DNA of 64,000 bases from Planctomycetota bacterium (lineage in GTDB: Bacteria > Planctomycetota > Phycisphaerae > UBA1845 > PWPN01), in contig JAKLEZ010000008.1 of assembly GCA_022711465.1 (NCBI GenBank), positions 186,001 through 250,000 on the forward strand. The letters are read 5' to 3'. The position numbers and the translations under genes are program-made. Shown piece after piece: positions 1 through 9,125 of this stretch. The notes under the pieces were generated by a model, which was given only the letters and a program-made list of their open reading frames with translations, had not been told where the DNA came from and ran no database searches. How positions within the stretch are numbered: position 1 is the stretch's first letter; every line of letters starts with the position of its first letter.

Positions 1-170
1 GCCGAGGGCAGGATGACACAGACATCGGCACTGTCCGGAATCCCGCTGGTCAGGGCCTTGTCCAGAGAACGGATCGAAACCCGAGCGTTGACCCGGTAAA
101 GAGCGGTCTTCAGCGACTGGGGCGGAGCCATTCCGTGATCGACAATGAGTTGGACGTGCGGCGTTGCCAA
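1..170 (-). CDS. 5' part of an unidentified leftward gene, cut by the window edge
   Basis: An open frame runs leftward off the window edge. The first possible start is TTG at 170, with ATG at 131 as an alternative; a stop lies just upstream of the TTG. The visible 56 or so residues include LIVDHG, SLKTALYRVNARVSI and ADVCVILPSA, a mix typical of a folded alpha/beta protein rather than a shadow frame. This could be a degenerate receiver-like domain at the front of a signalling protein, but that is only a resemblance and I do not name a function. A weak GGTGGA lies about 8 nt before the TTG. The next gene upstream points the same way, leaving a 160-nt gap. Confidence 0.45.
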   Translation of the reverse strand, partial: MATPHVQLIVDHGMAPPQSLKTALYRVNARVSIRSLDKALTSGIPDSADVCVILPS

Positions 171-330
171 AGGAGTCGGTCCACCCTATCCACGGAGGCC
201 GCTTGGTACCCCTTGACCGGGAACGTCCGTCGCGGCCCCACCCAGATACCCATCTCAAAATCGGCATCCATTGATTCGGCGGAAACCAGACGCGACTTAA
301 CGTCACCCCGATAACTTCCGGCTTATTTTC

Positions 331-3300
331 TCACCACTGGACAAGCACTTCCGTTTTCGGGGCCGGCTGAATGAAGCGGATCACGAGGGCTTGAAGGGCC
401 GCGTGGTAAGCCCACCCCGGCTCCTGCTCCCCCCGCCCGACGGCGGAGACGCGGGCGTCCAAAAGCCGGCCGCCCACGTGAACTCGCTCAGGCCGGGATA
501 CCCGCGCGATGACCAGCTCATTGGGCTGACCAGGCGGGAAGTCCAACGACACGGCCCAGAAGCTATCCGGGTGGGGTGCCCGCAGATCGGGCGGACTGCC
601 CCAGCCGCTGACGTGCCAGCGGTTCCTGCCCCATCCGTCCGGCACGACCCGCGTCCAGGGGTCCGTCCACCGGGGCAGGCAACCCTGGGCCTTGAGGCAT
701 GCGAGCGGCAGCTGAGCGCTGATCAACGCACCCTGGGCCCGGTTGGCCTGCAGGTCCCAGACGTCAGGATAAAGACCCACCCACGGCTCACGGTCGAAGG
801 TCTGCTGCCATCCGCTCCCGACGACACCCTCGGCAATGACGCGGAGCAAAGGATCCGGCCGGTCACGATCCAGCTCGATCACCTTGGCCGCCCACTCCAG
901 ACCACACCACTGGACGATGACGCCAAACCAGTTGATCGCATAGAAGCTCGGACCAAGAACGGGAACGGAACCGTACGGAGTCACCTGCCGGTTGGGGTTC
1001 CGGAACGCCTCGGCCGCCGGAATAACCTGCAGTTGCCAGTCGTCTCGACTGCGGGAAGCCCGAACCGTGCCGGGTGTCGCCTCGATCGGCACGTGCCAAC
1101 TGTACAAAAACGGCACCCCAGACCAGGCCCAGTAACTCGCCTCGTCCAGATACCGCTCCTCTCCCGTGAGTCGATACCCAAGCTGGTAGGCCTCAACCGC
1201 CAGGGCCGCCGCCCGAATGTCCGGAGTATCCTTGTGAACCTCCCATGTCTGTGCGCCGCGAGGAACGCGAAACCGCCTCATCGCCTCCAGAGCCTTCAAG
1301 GCAGCTCCTGACGACTCCTCGTCACCTGTGAGCAACGCGTGGTGAAGCACCAGCAGGGTCGGCATGACACAGGTGCCCAGGGACGTACTTCCAACTTCAC
1401 CCAGGGAGTCGTATTCACCCTTGCTGAACTGACGCGTCTGGTCGCGTACCTGGGGCGTGTCGGCGTAGGGCCAAGTCCCGTCCGAACGCAGGCCCGCAAT
1501 GGCCGCCCTCGCAGGCCCGGCTTCCGCCACCCGAACAGCCAGCGGAACCATCGTGTCGATCAGCGTTCGGCCGACAAGCCCAGTCCGATCGAGCCATAAC
1601 GTCTTTCCTGTAGAAAGGTTATGACTGATCAACTCCCCGGCCATGAGAGGAACGAACTCGCTACGCTTGTCCAGATACCAGTGATGACGCCACCCCTTCT
1701 CCGCCGGCCAGTACATGGTCTGTCCGAAGTGCTGGGCGATCAGCTCGCTCGTCGCCGCGGCATCGTGAGGAGTCGGGGGCCCGACCGGTGTGCCGAAAAA
1801 CTCATACCAACGACGACCGATTCCGACGACCGGGGCATCGCATTCCGCGTAGAGCATCGCCCGAAGTGTGACCGGCTGCTGGGCGGCCATCACAAACGGC
1901 CTTGAGGCGAGAGATGAGTTCTCCTCTCGCCATGCCGGGATCGACGGGGCGGAGAGTCTCAGAAGGTGGTTCGACTGGCCGTCGAGGAAATTCGGCGAGG
2001 CGAAGGTCGCAGCAGGCATGTCGTTCCGGCCACACCAGGCATCCCGCGGCTGCCACATCAGGGCGGAGGTCAGACCGCAAGCCTCGACGGCCATCATCGG
2101 CAGCGTGACTTTGAAGGGATGCGGCGTCCAACGATCGGCAAATCTGCGACCAACCGCCCGGTCGCTCGATGATCGCCAGCCCGGCTCAAGCAGCTCCAGG
2201 CCGCCAAAGACAGCATAGCGATCCAGCGGGTCGCCAGCGGCCGAGGCATGCCCGCCAGCAGCGGGTGCATCGCAGCGATCTGCAAGCAGCACCGGGGCAC
2301 TGAAATCGAGAAGCCGGCCACCTTCGGGACCGGCCAACGTGGCCACCACTTCAATCCCGGAGAGCCCGTTCTTCTCCAGAATCCGTGGCTTGAACTCGAC
2401 CAACCAGCCCGGCAGATCTGCGATCACGCCGCTGAGCCGGGCCCCGCTCGAAGTGTGATCGGCCAGACCGAGGGTCGGACGGCGACGAACGATGCTGCCG
2501 TCTGCCTCGCACACCGCAACTTCGATGAGAGGCAGCAACCAGCCCGCCAGCCGCCAGCGATCCTGATGGTCACGAATCATCCACCGGGCCGCGCCGAGAC
2601 CCCTGCCGTCAGCAGCAGAGATGAAGTCGAGCCGCACATGGTCGTTGCGGATGCCGCCGGCCAGGGGAAGCGTCTCATCCTCCCCCACGATCACGGAGGT
2701 CTGGAGATCGATGAGCGAGCGGTGGGATGATCCCAGGATTCGGACCGAGCTGGTGTGCACACCGGGGCGATCGAAACGGAGCCTGGTCGTCAATGCCGCC
2801 GGGGCGCTCGGAGCAGTCTTCGCCGTCCGGGCGTTGCCGTCGGCCAAGATGAAGTAGCAGCCCTCCTGCACACTCCGGCCGCTGGTTTGGCGAAGAGTGG
2901 TCTTTAGCTCCACCTCGGCGCCGATCGGGGTGTGGGCAGAACCGCAGGACAACGTGGCCGCCCACATGGCCGGCATGCGCACAAGCTCAATGGCGGCGAT
3001 CTCGACAGTGCCGTCGACGTTGCCGTTGCAGACATCGAGTCGCACACCGGTCAGTTGCTTGCCCGCATCGAGCGGGCCGCCCAGCGGAAACTCGACGGTC
3101 AAGAAGTCGTCCCGGTCTTGATTCCCCGGAGGAACGGCCCGCCGGGCAGGAGTGTTCTCGGTCAGCTGGCGAGCCTCGGTGAATCCCGGGGCATCGGCCA
3201 GCTGCCAGTAAACCTGGGCGTAACCGTCACGGTCACTGCGCATCCGAACCCGAAGCCTGAGGCCGTCGAAAGGCACGTCGACGGGTGGCAATGAGAAGAA

Positions 3301-3516
3301 CGCGTCCGGACCCGTGATCGTCATCCTCAACCGGCCGTCGACGACGGCGAGATCCTTCAGATGATTGAGGTCCCGACACGCGGCCAGGTCGGCCGGGGTG
3401 TTGAACGTCCATCGCCGCAAAACCTCCGGCTCCGGCGGAGGAGCAGCCCCTGAACCACCTGAAGGAGTTAAAAAGGGAATGGCAGCCAGCAGCATCCGGG
3501 GCGTCGCACGAGACAT
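331..3516 (-). CDS. large secreted protein, probable carbohydrate-active enzyme of unknown family
   Basis: 1061 residues. The N-terminus is a signal peptide (basic MSRATPR, hydrophobic LLAAIPF, small residues near 22-25). Residues about 33-180 look like a beta-sandwich, with W-T-F-N near the start and repeated hydrophobic strands, as in sugar-binding modules before planctomycete hydrolases. The second half (about 600-950) is rich in Trp and Tyr helices (for example ASYWAWSGVPFLYSW), suggesting an alpha/alpha-toroid as in several polysaccharide lyases and hydrolases. No catalytic motif was recognised, so the enzyme class is open. GGAGGATG precedes the ATG, and a TATGAT -10-like hexamer sits about 32 nt upstream. 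It lies alone between ahcY and the window edge. Confidence 0.75.
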   Translation of the reverse strand: MSRATPRMLLAAIPFLTPSGGSGAAPPPEPEVLRRWTFNTPADLAACRDLNHLKDLAVVDGRLRMTITGPDAFFSLPPVDVPFDGLRLRVRMRSDRDGYAQVYWQLADAPGFTEARQLTENTPARRAVPPGNQDRDDFLTVEFPLGGPLDAGKQLTGVRLDVCNGNVDGTVEIAAIELVRMPAMWAATLSCGSAHTPIGAEVELKTTLRQTSGRSVQEGCYFILADGNARTAKTAPSAPAALTTRLRFDRPGVHTSSVRILGSSHRSLIDLQTSVIVGEDETLPLAGGIRNDHVRLDFISAADGRGLGAARWMIRDHQDRWRLAGWLLPLIEVAVCEADGSIVRRRPTLGLADHTSSGARLSGVIADLPGWLVEFKPRILEKNGLSGIEVVATLAGPEGGRLLDFSAPVLLADRCDAPAAGGHASAAGDPLDRYAVFGGLELLEPGWRSSSDRAVGRRFADRWTPHPFKVTLPMMAVEACGLTSALMWQPRDAWCGRNDMPAATFASPNFLDGQSNHLLRLSAPSIPAWREENSSLASRPFVMAAQQPVTLRAMLYAECDAPVVGIGRRWYEFFGTPVGPPTPHDAAATSELIAQHFGQTMYWPAEKGWRHHWYLDKRSEFVPLMAGELISHNLSTGKTLWLDRTGLVGRTLIDTMVPLAVRVAEAGPARAAIAGLRSDGTWPYADTPQVRDQTRQFSKGEYDSLGEVGSTSLGTCVMPTLLVLHHALLTGDEESSGAALKALEAMRRFRVPRGAQTWEVHKDTPDIRAAALAVEAYQLGYRLTGEERYLDEASYWAWSGVPFLYSWHVPIEATPGTVRASRSRDDWQLQVIPAAEAFRNPNRQVTPYGSVPVLGPSFYAINWFGVIVQWCGLEWAAKVIELDRDRPDPLLRVIAEGVVGSGWQQTFDREPWVGLYPDVWDLQANRAQGALISAQLPLACLKAQGCLPRWTDPWTRVVPDGWGRNRWHVSGWGSPPDLRAPHPDSFWAVSLDFPPGQPNELVIARVSRPERVHVGGRLLDARVSAVGRGEQEPGWAYHAALQALVIRFIQPAPKTEVLVQW

Positions 3517-3721
3517 CGGTCATCCTCCATGTGAGCCGACGCCATCATACCGCGGGGCCCGCGTCGATTGGAGAAGGGAGCCGGCAACTCGACTCCATGA
3601 ACGACAAGGGCACATGCCCATCCCGGCGAATGGAGCATTCTCCGGTTAGCCCGAAAAGACACTGACCGCGGAGAGCGAACTCGCCGCCGTCAGGACCGTG
3701 CCCGATGCCTGCGGTCTCTGA

Positions 3722-5146
3722 TCAATACCGGTAGTGATCCGGCTTGAACGGCCCCTGCTGAGACACGCCGATGTACTTGGCCTGCTTCTCAGTCAGCCGG
3801 GTCAGGTGGACGCCAAGCTTCTTGAGATGGAGCATGGCCACCTTCTCATCCAGCACCTTGGGCAAGGTGTAGACCTTCCGCTCGTACTTGCCGTTGCTTC
3901 GGTTCTCCCACAGCTCGAGCTGGGCGATGGTCTGGTTGGTGAAGCTGTTGCTCATCACGAAGCTCGGGTGGCCGGCCGCACACCCCAGGTTCACCAGTCG
4001 ACCCTTGGCCAGCACGATGATCCGCTTACCGTCCGGCCAGATGACGTGATCGACCTGCGGCTTGATCTCCTCCCATGTCAGACTCGCGAGCGAATCGACC
4101 TGGATCTCACTGTCAAAGTGCCCAATGTTGCAGACAATCGCCCCGTCCTTCATCTGATCCATGTGCTGCCGGGTGATGACATCGACATTGCCGGTTGCGG
4201 TGACGAAAATGTCGCCAAACCTGCAGGCCTCGTCCATGGTCACCACCTGGTAGCCCTCCATGGCCGCCTGCAACGCGCAGATCGGGTCGATCTCGGTAAC
4301 GAACACGGTCGCGCCCAGCCCTTTCATCGACTGCACGCAGCCCTTGCCCACGTCGCCGTACCCCAGCACCACCACCTTCTTGCCCGCCACCATCACGCCG
4401 GTCGCCCGCTTGATGCCGTCCACCAGGCTCTCCCGGCAACCGTACAGGTTGTCAAACTTGCTCTTGGTCACCGAGTCGTTGACGTTGATCGCCGGGAAAA
4501 GTAGCTCCCCGCTCTTGGCCATCTGGTACAGCCGGTGTACCCCGGTCGTCGTCTCCTCGCTCACGCCAATCACCCGCTTGGCCACCTTGTGCCAGCACTG
4601 CGGATCCTTCTGCATAACCTTGATCAGCAGCTTGTCGATAATCTCGATTTCCTTGTTGTCGGTGCACGGCGTCGGCAGCTTGCCGGTCTTGGCGTGCTCC
4701 GACTCGAAAGCGTGCCCCCGGTGAATGAGCAACGTCGCATCGCCACCGTCATCGACGATCCCCGTGGGCCCGTCGGCATCCGGCCAGGTCAGGGCCCGCA
4801 GCGTGCAATCCCAGTAGTCCTCCAGCGTCTCGCCCCGCCATGCGAATACCGGAATGCCGACCTTGGCGATGGCCGCCGCCGCCTGGTCCTGGGTCGAGAA
4901 GATGTTGCAGCTCGCCCAGCGAACCTCGGCCCCCAGGACAACCAGCGTCTCGATCAGCACCGCCGTCTGCGTGGTCATGTGCAGCGAACCGGTGATCTTC
5001 GCCCCGGCCAGAGGCTTGCGGGCCGCGCAATCCTCCCGAATGGCCATCAGCCCGGGCATCTCCGATTCGGCGATCCCGATCTCCTTGCGACCCCACTCGG
5101 CCAGCGAGATGTCCTTGACTTTGAAATCCGTAACCGCAGTAGCCAT
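3722..5146 (-). CDS. ahcY: adenosylhomocysteinase (S-adenosyl-L-homocysteine hydrolase)
   Basis: 474 residues. It reversibly splits S-adenosylhomocysteine into adenosine and homocysteine in the cytosol, clearing the product of SAM-dependent methylation. Visible hallmarks are [12 protein letters not shown] near residue 55, the catalytic segment [11 protein letters not shown] with its Lys/Asp pair near 225, the NAD-binding GYGDVGKGC loop near 265, and the C-terminal PDHYRY that reaches into the partner subunit. The length and the roughly 40-residue insertion ([14 protein letters not shown] onward) match the long bacterial form. The start ATG is the only one that keeps the conserved N-terminus. 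The 5' leader may be long: the nearest good -10-like TATACT on this strand lies about 190 nt upstream, within an inverted repeat at 5316-5346. Confidence 0.97.
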   Translation of the reverse strand: MATAVTDFKVKDISLAEWGRKEIGIAESEMPGLMAIREDCAARKPLAGAKITGSLHMTTQTAVLIETLVVLGAEVRWASCNIFSTQDQAAAAIAKVGIPVFAWRGETLEDYWDCTLRALTWPDADGPTGIVDDGGDATLLIHRGHAFESEHAKTGKLPTPCTDNKEIEIIDKLLIKVMQKDPQCWHKVAKRVIGVSEETTTGVHRLYQMAKSGELLFPAINVNDSVTKSKFDNLYGCRESLVDGIKRATGVMVAGKKVVVLGYGDVGKGCVQSMKGLGATVFVTEIDPICALQAAMEGYQVVTMDEACRFGDIFVTATGNVDVITRQHMDQMKDGAIVCNIGHFDSEIQVDSLASLTWEEIKPQVDHVIWPDGKRIIVLAKGRLVNLGCAAGHPSFVMSNSFTNQTIAQLELWENRSNGKYERKVYTLPKVLDEKVAMLHLKKLGVHLTRLTEKQAKYIGVSQQGPFKPDHYRY

Positions 5147-5311
5147 CAGTATTTACTCCACAAGGGTCGACACTCACCCAATCGTCGGCGGCATGCACAC
5201 CATAGGCCCTGAAGGAACCGAATGATAGGGCAAACCGGCCCAACGTTCAAGCTGCATGAACCCCAGTACCGCACCCCGAGGCGACGACAACCCGCTGCAG
5301 GATCGCCTCGT

Positions 5312-5506
5312 GCGGCTATACTCCGGCCACCCTGGGCGGAGTATAGAGGTATCGGCGACACCCTGATCCGCCGAGCCCTTGGGTGGCGGGATGAAAAGCA
5401 CGTTCAGACCAGGACCATCGTCGCTGTCCGGGGCCACCAACAGATCCTGCCTTTCTATCGCCGGTACGGCTTCTGTCCTCGTGCTGTCACCCTCAGCCCG
5501 CAGTGA
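5312..5506 (+). pseudogene. C-terminal relic of a GNAT family N-acetyltransferase
   Basis: Reading in the frame of 5312, the translation contains YRGIGDTLIRRAL, which fits GNAT motif A (acetyl-CoA pyrophosphate loop, R-G-x-G-x-x-L). About 25 residues later AVRGHQ leads to ILPFYRRYGF, the FYxxxGF of motif B, and the frame ends with a normal stop. Only about 65 residues match; the N-terminal half of the fold (about 80 residues) is missing, and no other frame between 5150 and 5340 supplies it. The larger open frame starts at 5222, but its first 30 residues look unlike a GNAT. It is best read as a decayed gene between ahcY and the wecA-like gene. A short active protein is possible but unlikely. 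Confidence 0.55.
5316..5346. repeat. perfect 10-bp inverted repeat with embedded -10-like hexamers
   Basis: Left arm 5316-5325 reads ctatactccg and right arm 5337-5346 reads cggagtatag, an exact inverted repeat around an 11-nt spacer. Each arm carries TATACT on its own strand, so it could be a divergent promoter or operator between ahcY (leftward) and the wecA-like gene (rightward). It lacks a T-tract, so a terminator is less likely. Confidence 0.6.
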
Positions 5507-5612
5507 GGCCGAGAGCGAATCACGGTGGCACTCGATGGTCCCGAGTGAGTTGAGGATGCACCCGAGAAACAGGCTCTTTACGAAATGCGACGGGTCGAGG
5601 ACAATCCGGACC

Positions 5613-6800
5613 ATGGTGAGCGTCGACTTCGTTCTTGGGGCCGCAACAACCACCTGGAAAGCGATCCTCAGCCAGTTCTGGCCCGTGGTCGCCGTGTCGC
5701 TCGGCGTCTCGCTCCTGGCCACGCCCCTCTGTCGGCACGCTGCCCTTCGCAAGGGGATTGTCGACCGGCCGGACGACTTCCTCAAGCCGCACAAGGTGCC
5801 AATCCCCTACCTCGGCGGCGTCGCGGTCTTCGCCGGCTGGCTCGCGGGCATCCTGGTCTCGCTGCTGGACGCCCACGCGACCGTGCAGAAGTGCCAGATC
5901 CTCGGTGTCGCGGCCGCCGGGGCGGCAACCATGCTCGTCGGCCTGTTCGACGACCTTCGGTTCATGCGCCCTACGATCAAGCTGGCGTGCAATATCACTG
6001 TGGCCGTGTGGCTGCTGTTCTTCGGACTCGGCGACCACATCATCCAGGTCTTCACCGGGCTGATCATCCCTCGCAACGAGCCCCTGGCCCGCTGGCTGGA
6101 ACTGGTCTACTCGGTGCCGATCGTGCTCTTCATCGTGGTCGGAGCCTGCAACGCAACCAACCTCATCGACGGCCTGGACGGCCTGTGCGCGGGCGTACTC
6201 GGCATCATCTCGATCGGCTTCGCCATCCTGGCCATCCACATGCGGATGTACTCCAACGTGGACGTGGACAACGAAAGGATCGTCCTCGCTCTGGCCATGC
6301 TGGGAGCGGCGGCCGGTTTCCTGCCATTCAACATGAACCCGGCAAAAATCTTCCTCGGCGACGCAGGCTCCATGCTGCTCGGACTCAATGCCGCCGTTCT
6401 CATCCTGCTGTTCGCCGAACGCCAACTCGTGCTCTGGATGATCGGCGCTCTCATGGTCTTCGGCCTGCCGATTGCCGACATGCTCTTGACGCTGGCCCGA
6501 CGATGGCGAAACGGCAAGCCGCTGATGATCGGCGACCGCAGCCACTTCTACGACCAACTCCGCGACCGCGGCCTGAGCGTCCGGCAGGTCGTGGCCATCA
6601 GCTATCTCCTGACCCTGGCCTTCGTACTGATCGGGATCTCGGTGATCTTCCTCCGAACCCGCTACGCGATTCTGGTCTACGGCCTCACCTGTCTGGGGGT
6701 CGTGGCTGCAGTGTGGAAGTTCGACATGGTCGGTATCGAGAACCGACGACAAAACGAGAACAACACCCCTGGTTCCGGCACCGACAAGAGTCCTTCATGA
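5613..6800 (+). CDS. WecA/MraY-family polyprenyl-phosphate sugar-1-phosphate transferase
   Basis: 395 residues from the ATG at 5613. Members transfer a sugar 1-phosphate from a UDP-sugar to undecaprenyl phosphate on the inner membrane, starting O-antigen, capsule or wall polymer synthesis. Family signs are PHKVPIPYLGG near residue 55, the Mg-binding GLFDDLRF near 105, NATNLIDGLDGL near 180, NPAKIFLGDAGS near 240 and the cytosolic GDRSHFYDQL near 305, among about ten membrane helices. The last motif differs from the MraY form, so WecA/TagO-like is favoured over MraY. The open frame extends upstream to 5379, but that stretch is non-hydrophobic and partly overlaps the acetyltransferase relic. 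The next two rightward genes follow within 13 nt each, suggesting an operon with ugd. Confidence 0.9.
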   Translation: MVSVDFVLGAATTTWKAILSQFWPVVAVSLGVSLLATPLCRHAALRKGIVDRPDDFLKPHKVPIPYLGGVAVFAGWLAGILVSLLDAHATVQKCQILGVAAAGAATMLVGLFDDLRFMRPTIKLACNITVAVWLLFFGLGDHIIQVFTGLIIPRNEPLARWLELVYSVPIVLFIVVGACNATNLIDGLDGLCAGVLGIISIGFAILAIHMRMYSNVDVDNERIVLALAMLGAAAGFLPFNMNPAKIFLGDAGSMLLGLNAAVLILLFAERQLVLWMIGALMVFGLPIADMLLTLARRWRNGKPLMIGDRSHFYDQLRDRGLSVRQVVAISYLLTLAFVLIGISVIFLRTRYAILVYGLTCLGVVAAVWKFDMVGIENRRQNENNTPGSGTDKSPS

Positions 6801-6813
6801 GCAGGCTAAGGCA

Positions 6814-7704
6814 ATGAGCAACGGTCCTCTCGTCGAACGACAGCGGTGGTTTCGATTCTTCCCCGACGGGAGTATCGAGTTCCTGGTGATCACCCGGGTG
6901 CTCATGGTGCTCCTGCTCGTAGCCCTGATTGTGCTCATCGCCCGGCAGCTCGAACGATCGGCCACCCTCGTCGCCCTGGCAGGCATCTGCTGGCTGGATC
7001 AAGTTCTGGTCCTGTGGTGGGCGGTGCAGATCGTCACCGACCTGAGCCTGCTGGCCAACCCGCAAAGCCCCCCCAGCGGCGAGGGCGGGCCACGAACGAG
7101 TCCTGCCACCACCGCCGGCTCTGACCGTGAACGCAGGTGGCTGACGGCAAGGGCCTGCCTGCCCGGCACGGTCGCCCTGCTCCTGCTCGCCCTGATGGCC
7201 GGAACCCCGATACTGAGCGTGTTCCTGCGAATCAGTCCGTCAAAACCGGTCCTCGGCGCCGCGTACCTCGCCCTGGGAGCCGTGTTCATCCTGCTCCTGC
7301 CCTTTGGGCAGCGGGCCCTGCACCAGGTCCGGCTGGGACCACCCCTCTGGACCTTCCTCTCCCTGATCCCAATAGCCCATATGTTCGCCGTGCACCGCGT
7401 CGCCCGGGACCTCGAGGGTCAAATCAGATTGCTCCATCAGCGACGATCACCCGCGCCCTCAACGCCCACCGAAGAACCGGGAAACCCCGCCGGAACCATC
7501 GCCGAAGTCGCCTGGATCCTGACCGTCGTCCCCTGGGCGATCGTGGCCGCCGTCATGCTGGCTCGGGGAGAGTGGCCGCGCGGGTGGGCGGGCAGCATCC
7601 CCACCTGCGGCGGCATACTGGCCACCACCCTTCTAGTCATCGCCGACACCGCAGCCCTCGAACACGTCCATCGTCGGTTTGTCGCCTTGATACGCAGGAA
7701 GTAA
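6814..7704 (+). CDS. multi-pass membrane protein of unknown function
   Basis: 296 residues with about six or seven predicted membrane helices (for example VLMVLLLVALIVLI near 30, VALLLLALMAGTPIL near 130, WAIVAAVMLA near 250) and polar loops rich in Pro, Ser and Arg around residues 85-110 and 205-220. I do not recognise a family. It begins 13 nt after the WecA-like gene and ends 13 nt before ugd, so it is probably co-transcribed with them and may serve polysaccharide export or membrane handling; that role is inferred from context only. Confidence 0.75.
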   Translation: MSNGPLVERQRWFRFFPDGSIEFLVITRVLMVLLLVALIVLIARQLERSATLVALAGICWLDQVLVLWWAVQIVTDLSLLANPQSPPSGEGGPRTSPATTAGSDRERRWLTARACLPGTVALLLLALMAGTPILSVFLRISPSKPVLGAAYLALGAVFILLLPFGQRALHQVRLGPPLWTFLSLIPIAHMFAVHRVARDLEGQIRLLHQRRSPAPSTPTEEPGNPAGTIAEVAWILTVVPWAIVAAVMLARGEWPRGWAGSIPTCGGILATTLLVIADTAALEHVHRRFVALIRRK

Positions 7705-7717
7705 CTGGAGCAACGTC

Positions 7718-9067
7718 ATGAAGTTAACGGTCATTGGCTCAGGATATGTCGGTCTTGTCACCGCCGTGTGCTTGTCCGATACCGGCAACGACGTCGTCGG
7801 CCTGGACAATGACCCTTCCAAGGTCGAGGCCCTGAATCGCGGCCAGACGGTCATCTTCGAGCCCGGCCTGGGCGAAATCCTGACCAGTAACATGAAAGCC
7901 GGTCGCCTCCGCTTTACCCTGGACAAGCCCGCGGCAATCCATCACGGAGACGTGATCTTCATCGCAGTGGGCACCCCACCCAAGGCCGATGGATCTCCCG
8001 ACCTCACCGCAATCCGGGCGGTCGGCGACGATATCGCCCAGCACGTGGACAAACCCAAGATCGTGGTCATCAAGAGCACCGTCCCCGTCGGCACCGGCGA
8101 CGAACTGGAGCAGCGAATCAACGCCAAGGCTCCCTTCAAGGTCTCGGTGGTCAACAATCCCGAGTTCCTCAAGGAGGGCAGCGCAGTCGCAGACTTCCAG
8201 AAGCCCGATCGGGTGATCATCGGGGCGGAAAACGCCGAGGCCGCCGCGGTGATCAGCGAGTTGCATGAGCCGTTCATCCGCAACCAGCGCCCCGTGCACA
8301 TCATGCGCCGGGCCGCCGCGGAAATGACCAAGTACGCGGCCAACGCCGCCCTCGCCACCCGAATCAGCTTCATCAACCAGGTCGCCAATATCTGCGACGA
8401 ACTCGAAATCGACGTGAACGACGTCCGCCGGGGTATCGGATCCGATTCGCGGATCGGCTTCCAGTTCCTCTATCCCGGCGCAGGATACGGCGGCAGCTGC
8501 TTCCCCAAGGACGTCCAGGGACTAATCTACGTCGCTAAACGGGCCGGCGTCACCGCCGACCTGCTCGAGAGCGTACACCAGGTCAACGTCCGCCAACGTC
8601 TCGTGATCTACAACAAGATCATCACTCGATTCGGCCAGGATCTCGCCAAGCTCACCTTCGCTATCTGGGGCGTCGCCTTCAAACCCAAAACCGACGACAT
8701 CCGCGAGGCCCCCGCGGTCATCCTGATCGAGAAGCTCCTCCAGGCCGGAGCAACCGTGCGAGCCCACGATCCCGAGGCCCTGGCCAACCTCAGGCAACGC
8801 TTCGCAGACCGGGTGAGCTGCCACGAGCAGGCTTACCAGGCCCTCGACGGAGCCGACGCCCTCGCCATCCTCACCGAGTGGAACGAGTTCCGATCCCCCA
8901 ATTTCGAGCTGATGCGGGCCCGGATGCGCCAGCCAATTATCTTCGACGGCCGTAACCTCTACTCCCTGGAAACCATGCGCAAGCACCAGTTCGAATACTA
9001 CGGCATCGGTCGATCAGCGGCATACGCCGCCCGATATTCGGACCGCCTGGATGTGAGCCTCCCCTAG
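7718..9067 (+). CDS. ugd: UDP-glucose 6-dehydrogenase
   Basis: 449 residues. It oxidises UDP-glucose twice with NAD to UDP-glucuronate, a precursor for acidic exopolysaccharide. The start carries the Rossmann signature GSGYVGLV, followed by FEPGL near 48. The central domain contains NPEFLKEGSAV near 145 with the catalytic-cycle Glu. The active-site cysteine lies in GGSCFPKD near residue 260, and the C-terminal domain carries KPKTDDIRE near 325. The length is normal for a bacterial Ugd. CTGGAG about 7 nt before the ATG is a fair ribosome site. It is third in the rightward block after the WecA-like transferase and the membrane protein, which together form the core of a surface-polysaccharide route. 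Confidence 0.97.
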   Translation: MKLTVIGSGYVGLVTAVCLSDTGNDVVGLDNDPSKVEALNRGQTVIFEPGLGEILTSNMKAGRLRFTLDKPAAIHHGDVIFIAVGTPPKADGSPDLTAIRAVGDDIAQHVDKPKIVVIKSTVPVGTGDELEQRINAKAPFKVSVVNNPEFLKEGSAVADFQKPDRVIIGAENAEAAAVISELHEPFIRNQRPVHIMRRAAAEMTKYAANAALATRISFINQVANICDELEIDVNDVRRGIGSDSRIGFQFLYPGAGYGGSCFPKDVQGLIYVAKRAGVTADLLESVHQVNVRQRLVIYNKIITRFGQDLAKLTFAIWGVAFKPKTDDIREAPAVILIEKLLQAGATVRAHDPEALANLRQRFADRVSCHEQAYQALDGADALAILTEWNEFRSPNFELMRARMRQPIIFDGRNLYSLETMRKHQFEYYGIGRSAAYAARYSDRLDVSLP

Positions 9068-9125
9068 GAGTATCTCTGCGGCCAGGACGCTTCTCCGCCA
9101 GCATCCTGCGCCTGGGAAAACGAAC

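Noticed and set aside
5147..5335. SAH or SAM riboswitch before ahcY
   Set aside because: I looked for the conserved core sequences of SAH and SAM-I/II riboswitches in the leader and did not find them. A new RNA motif is not excluded.
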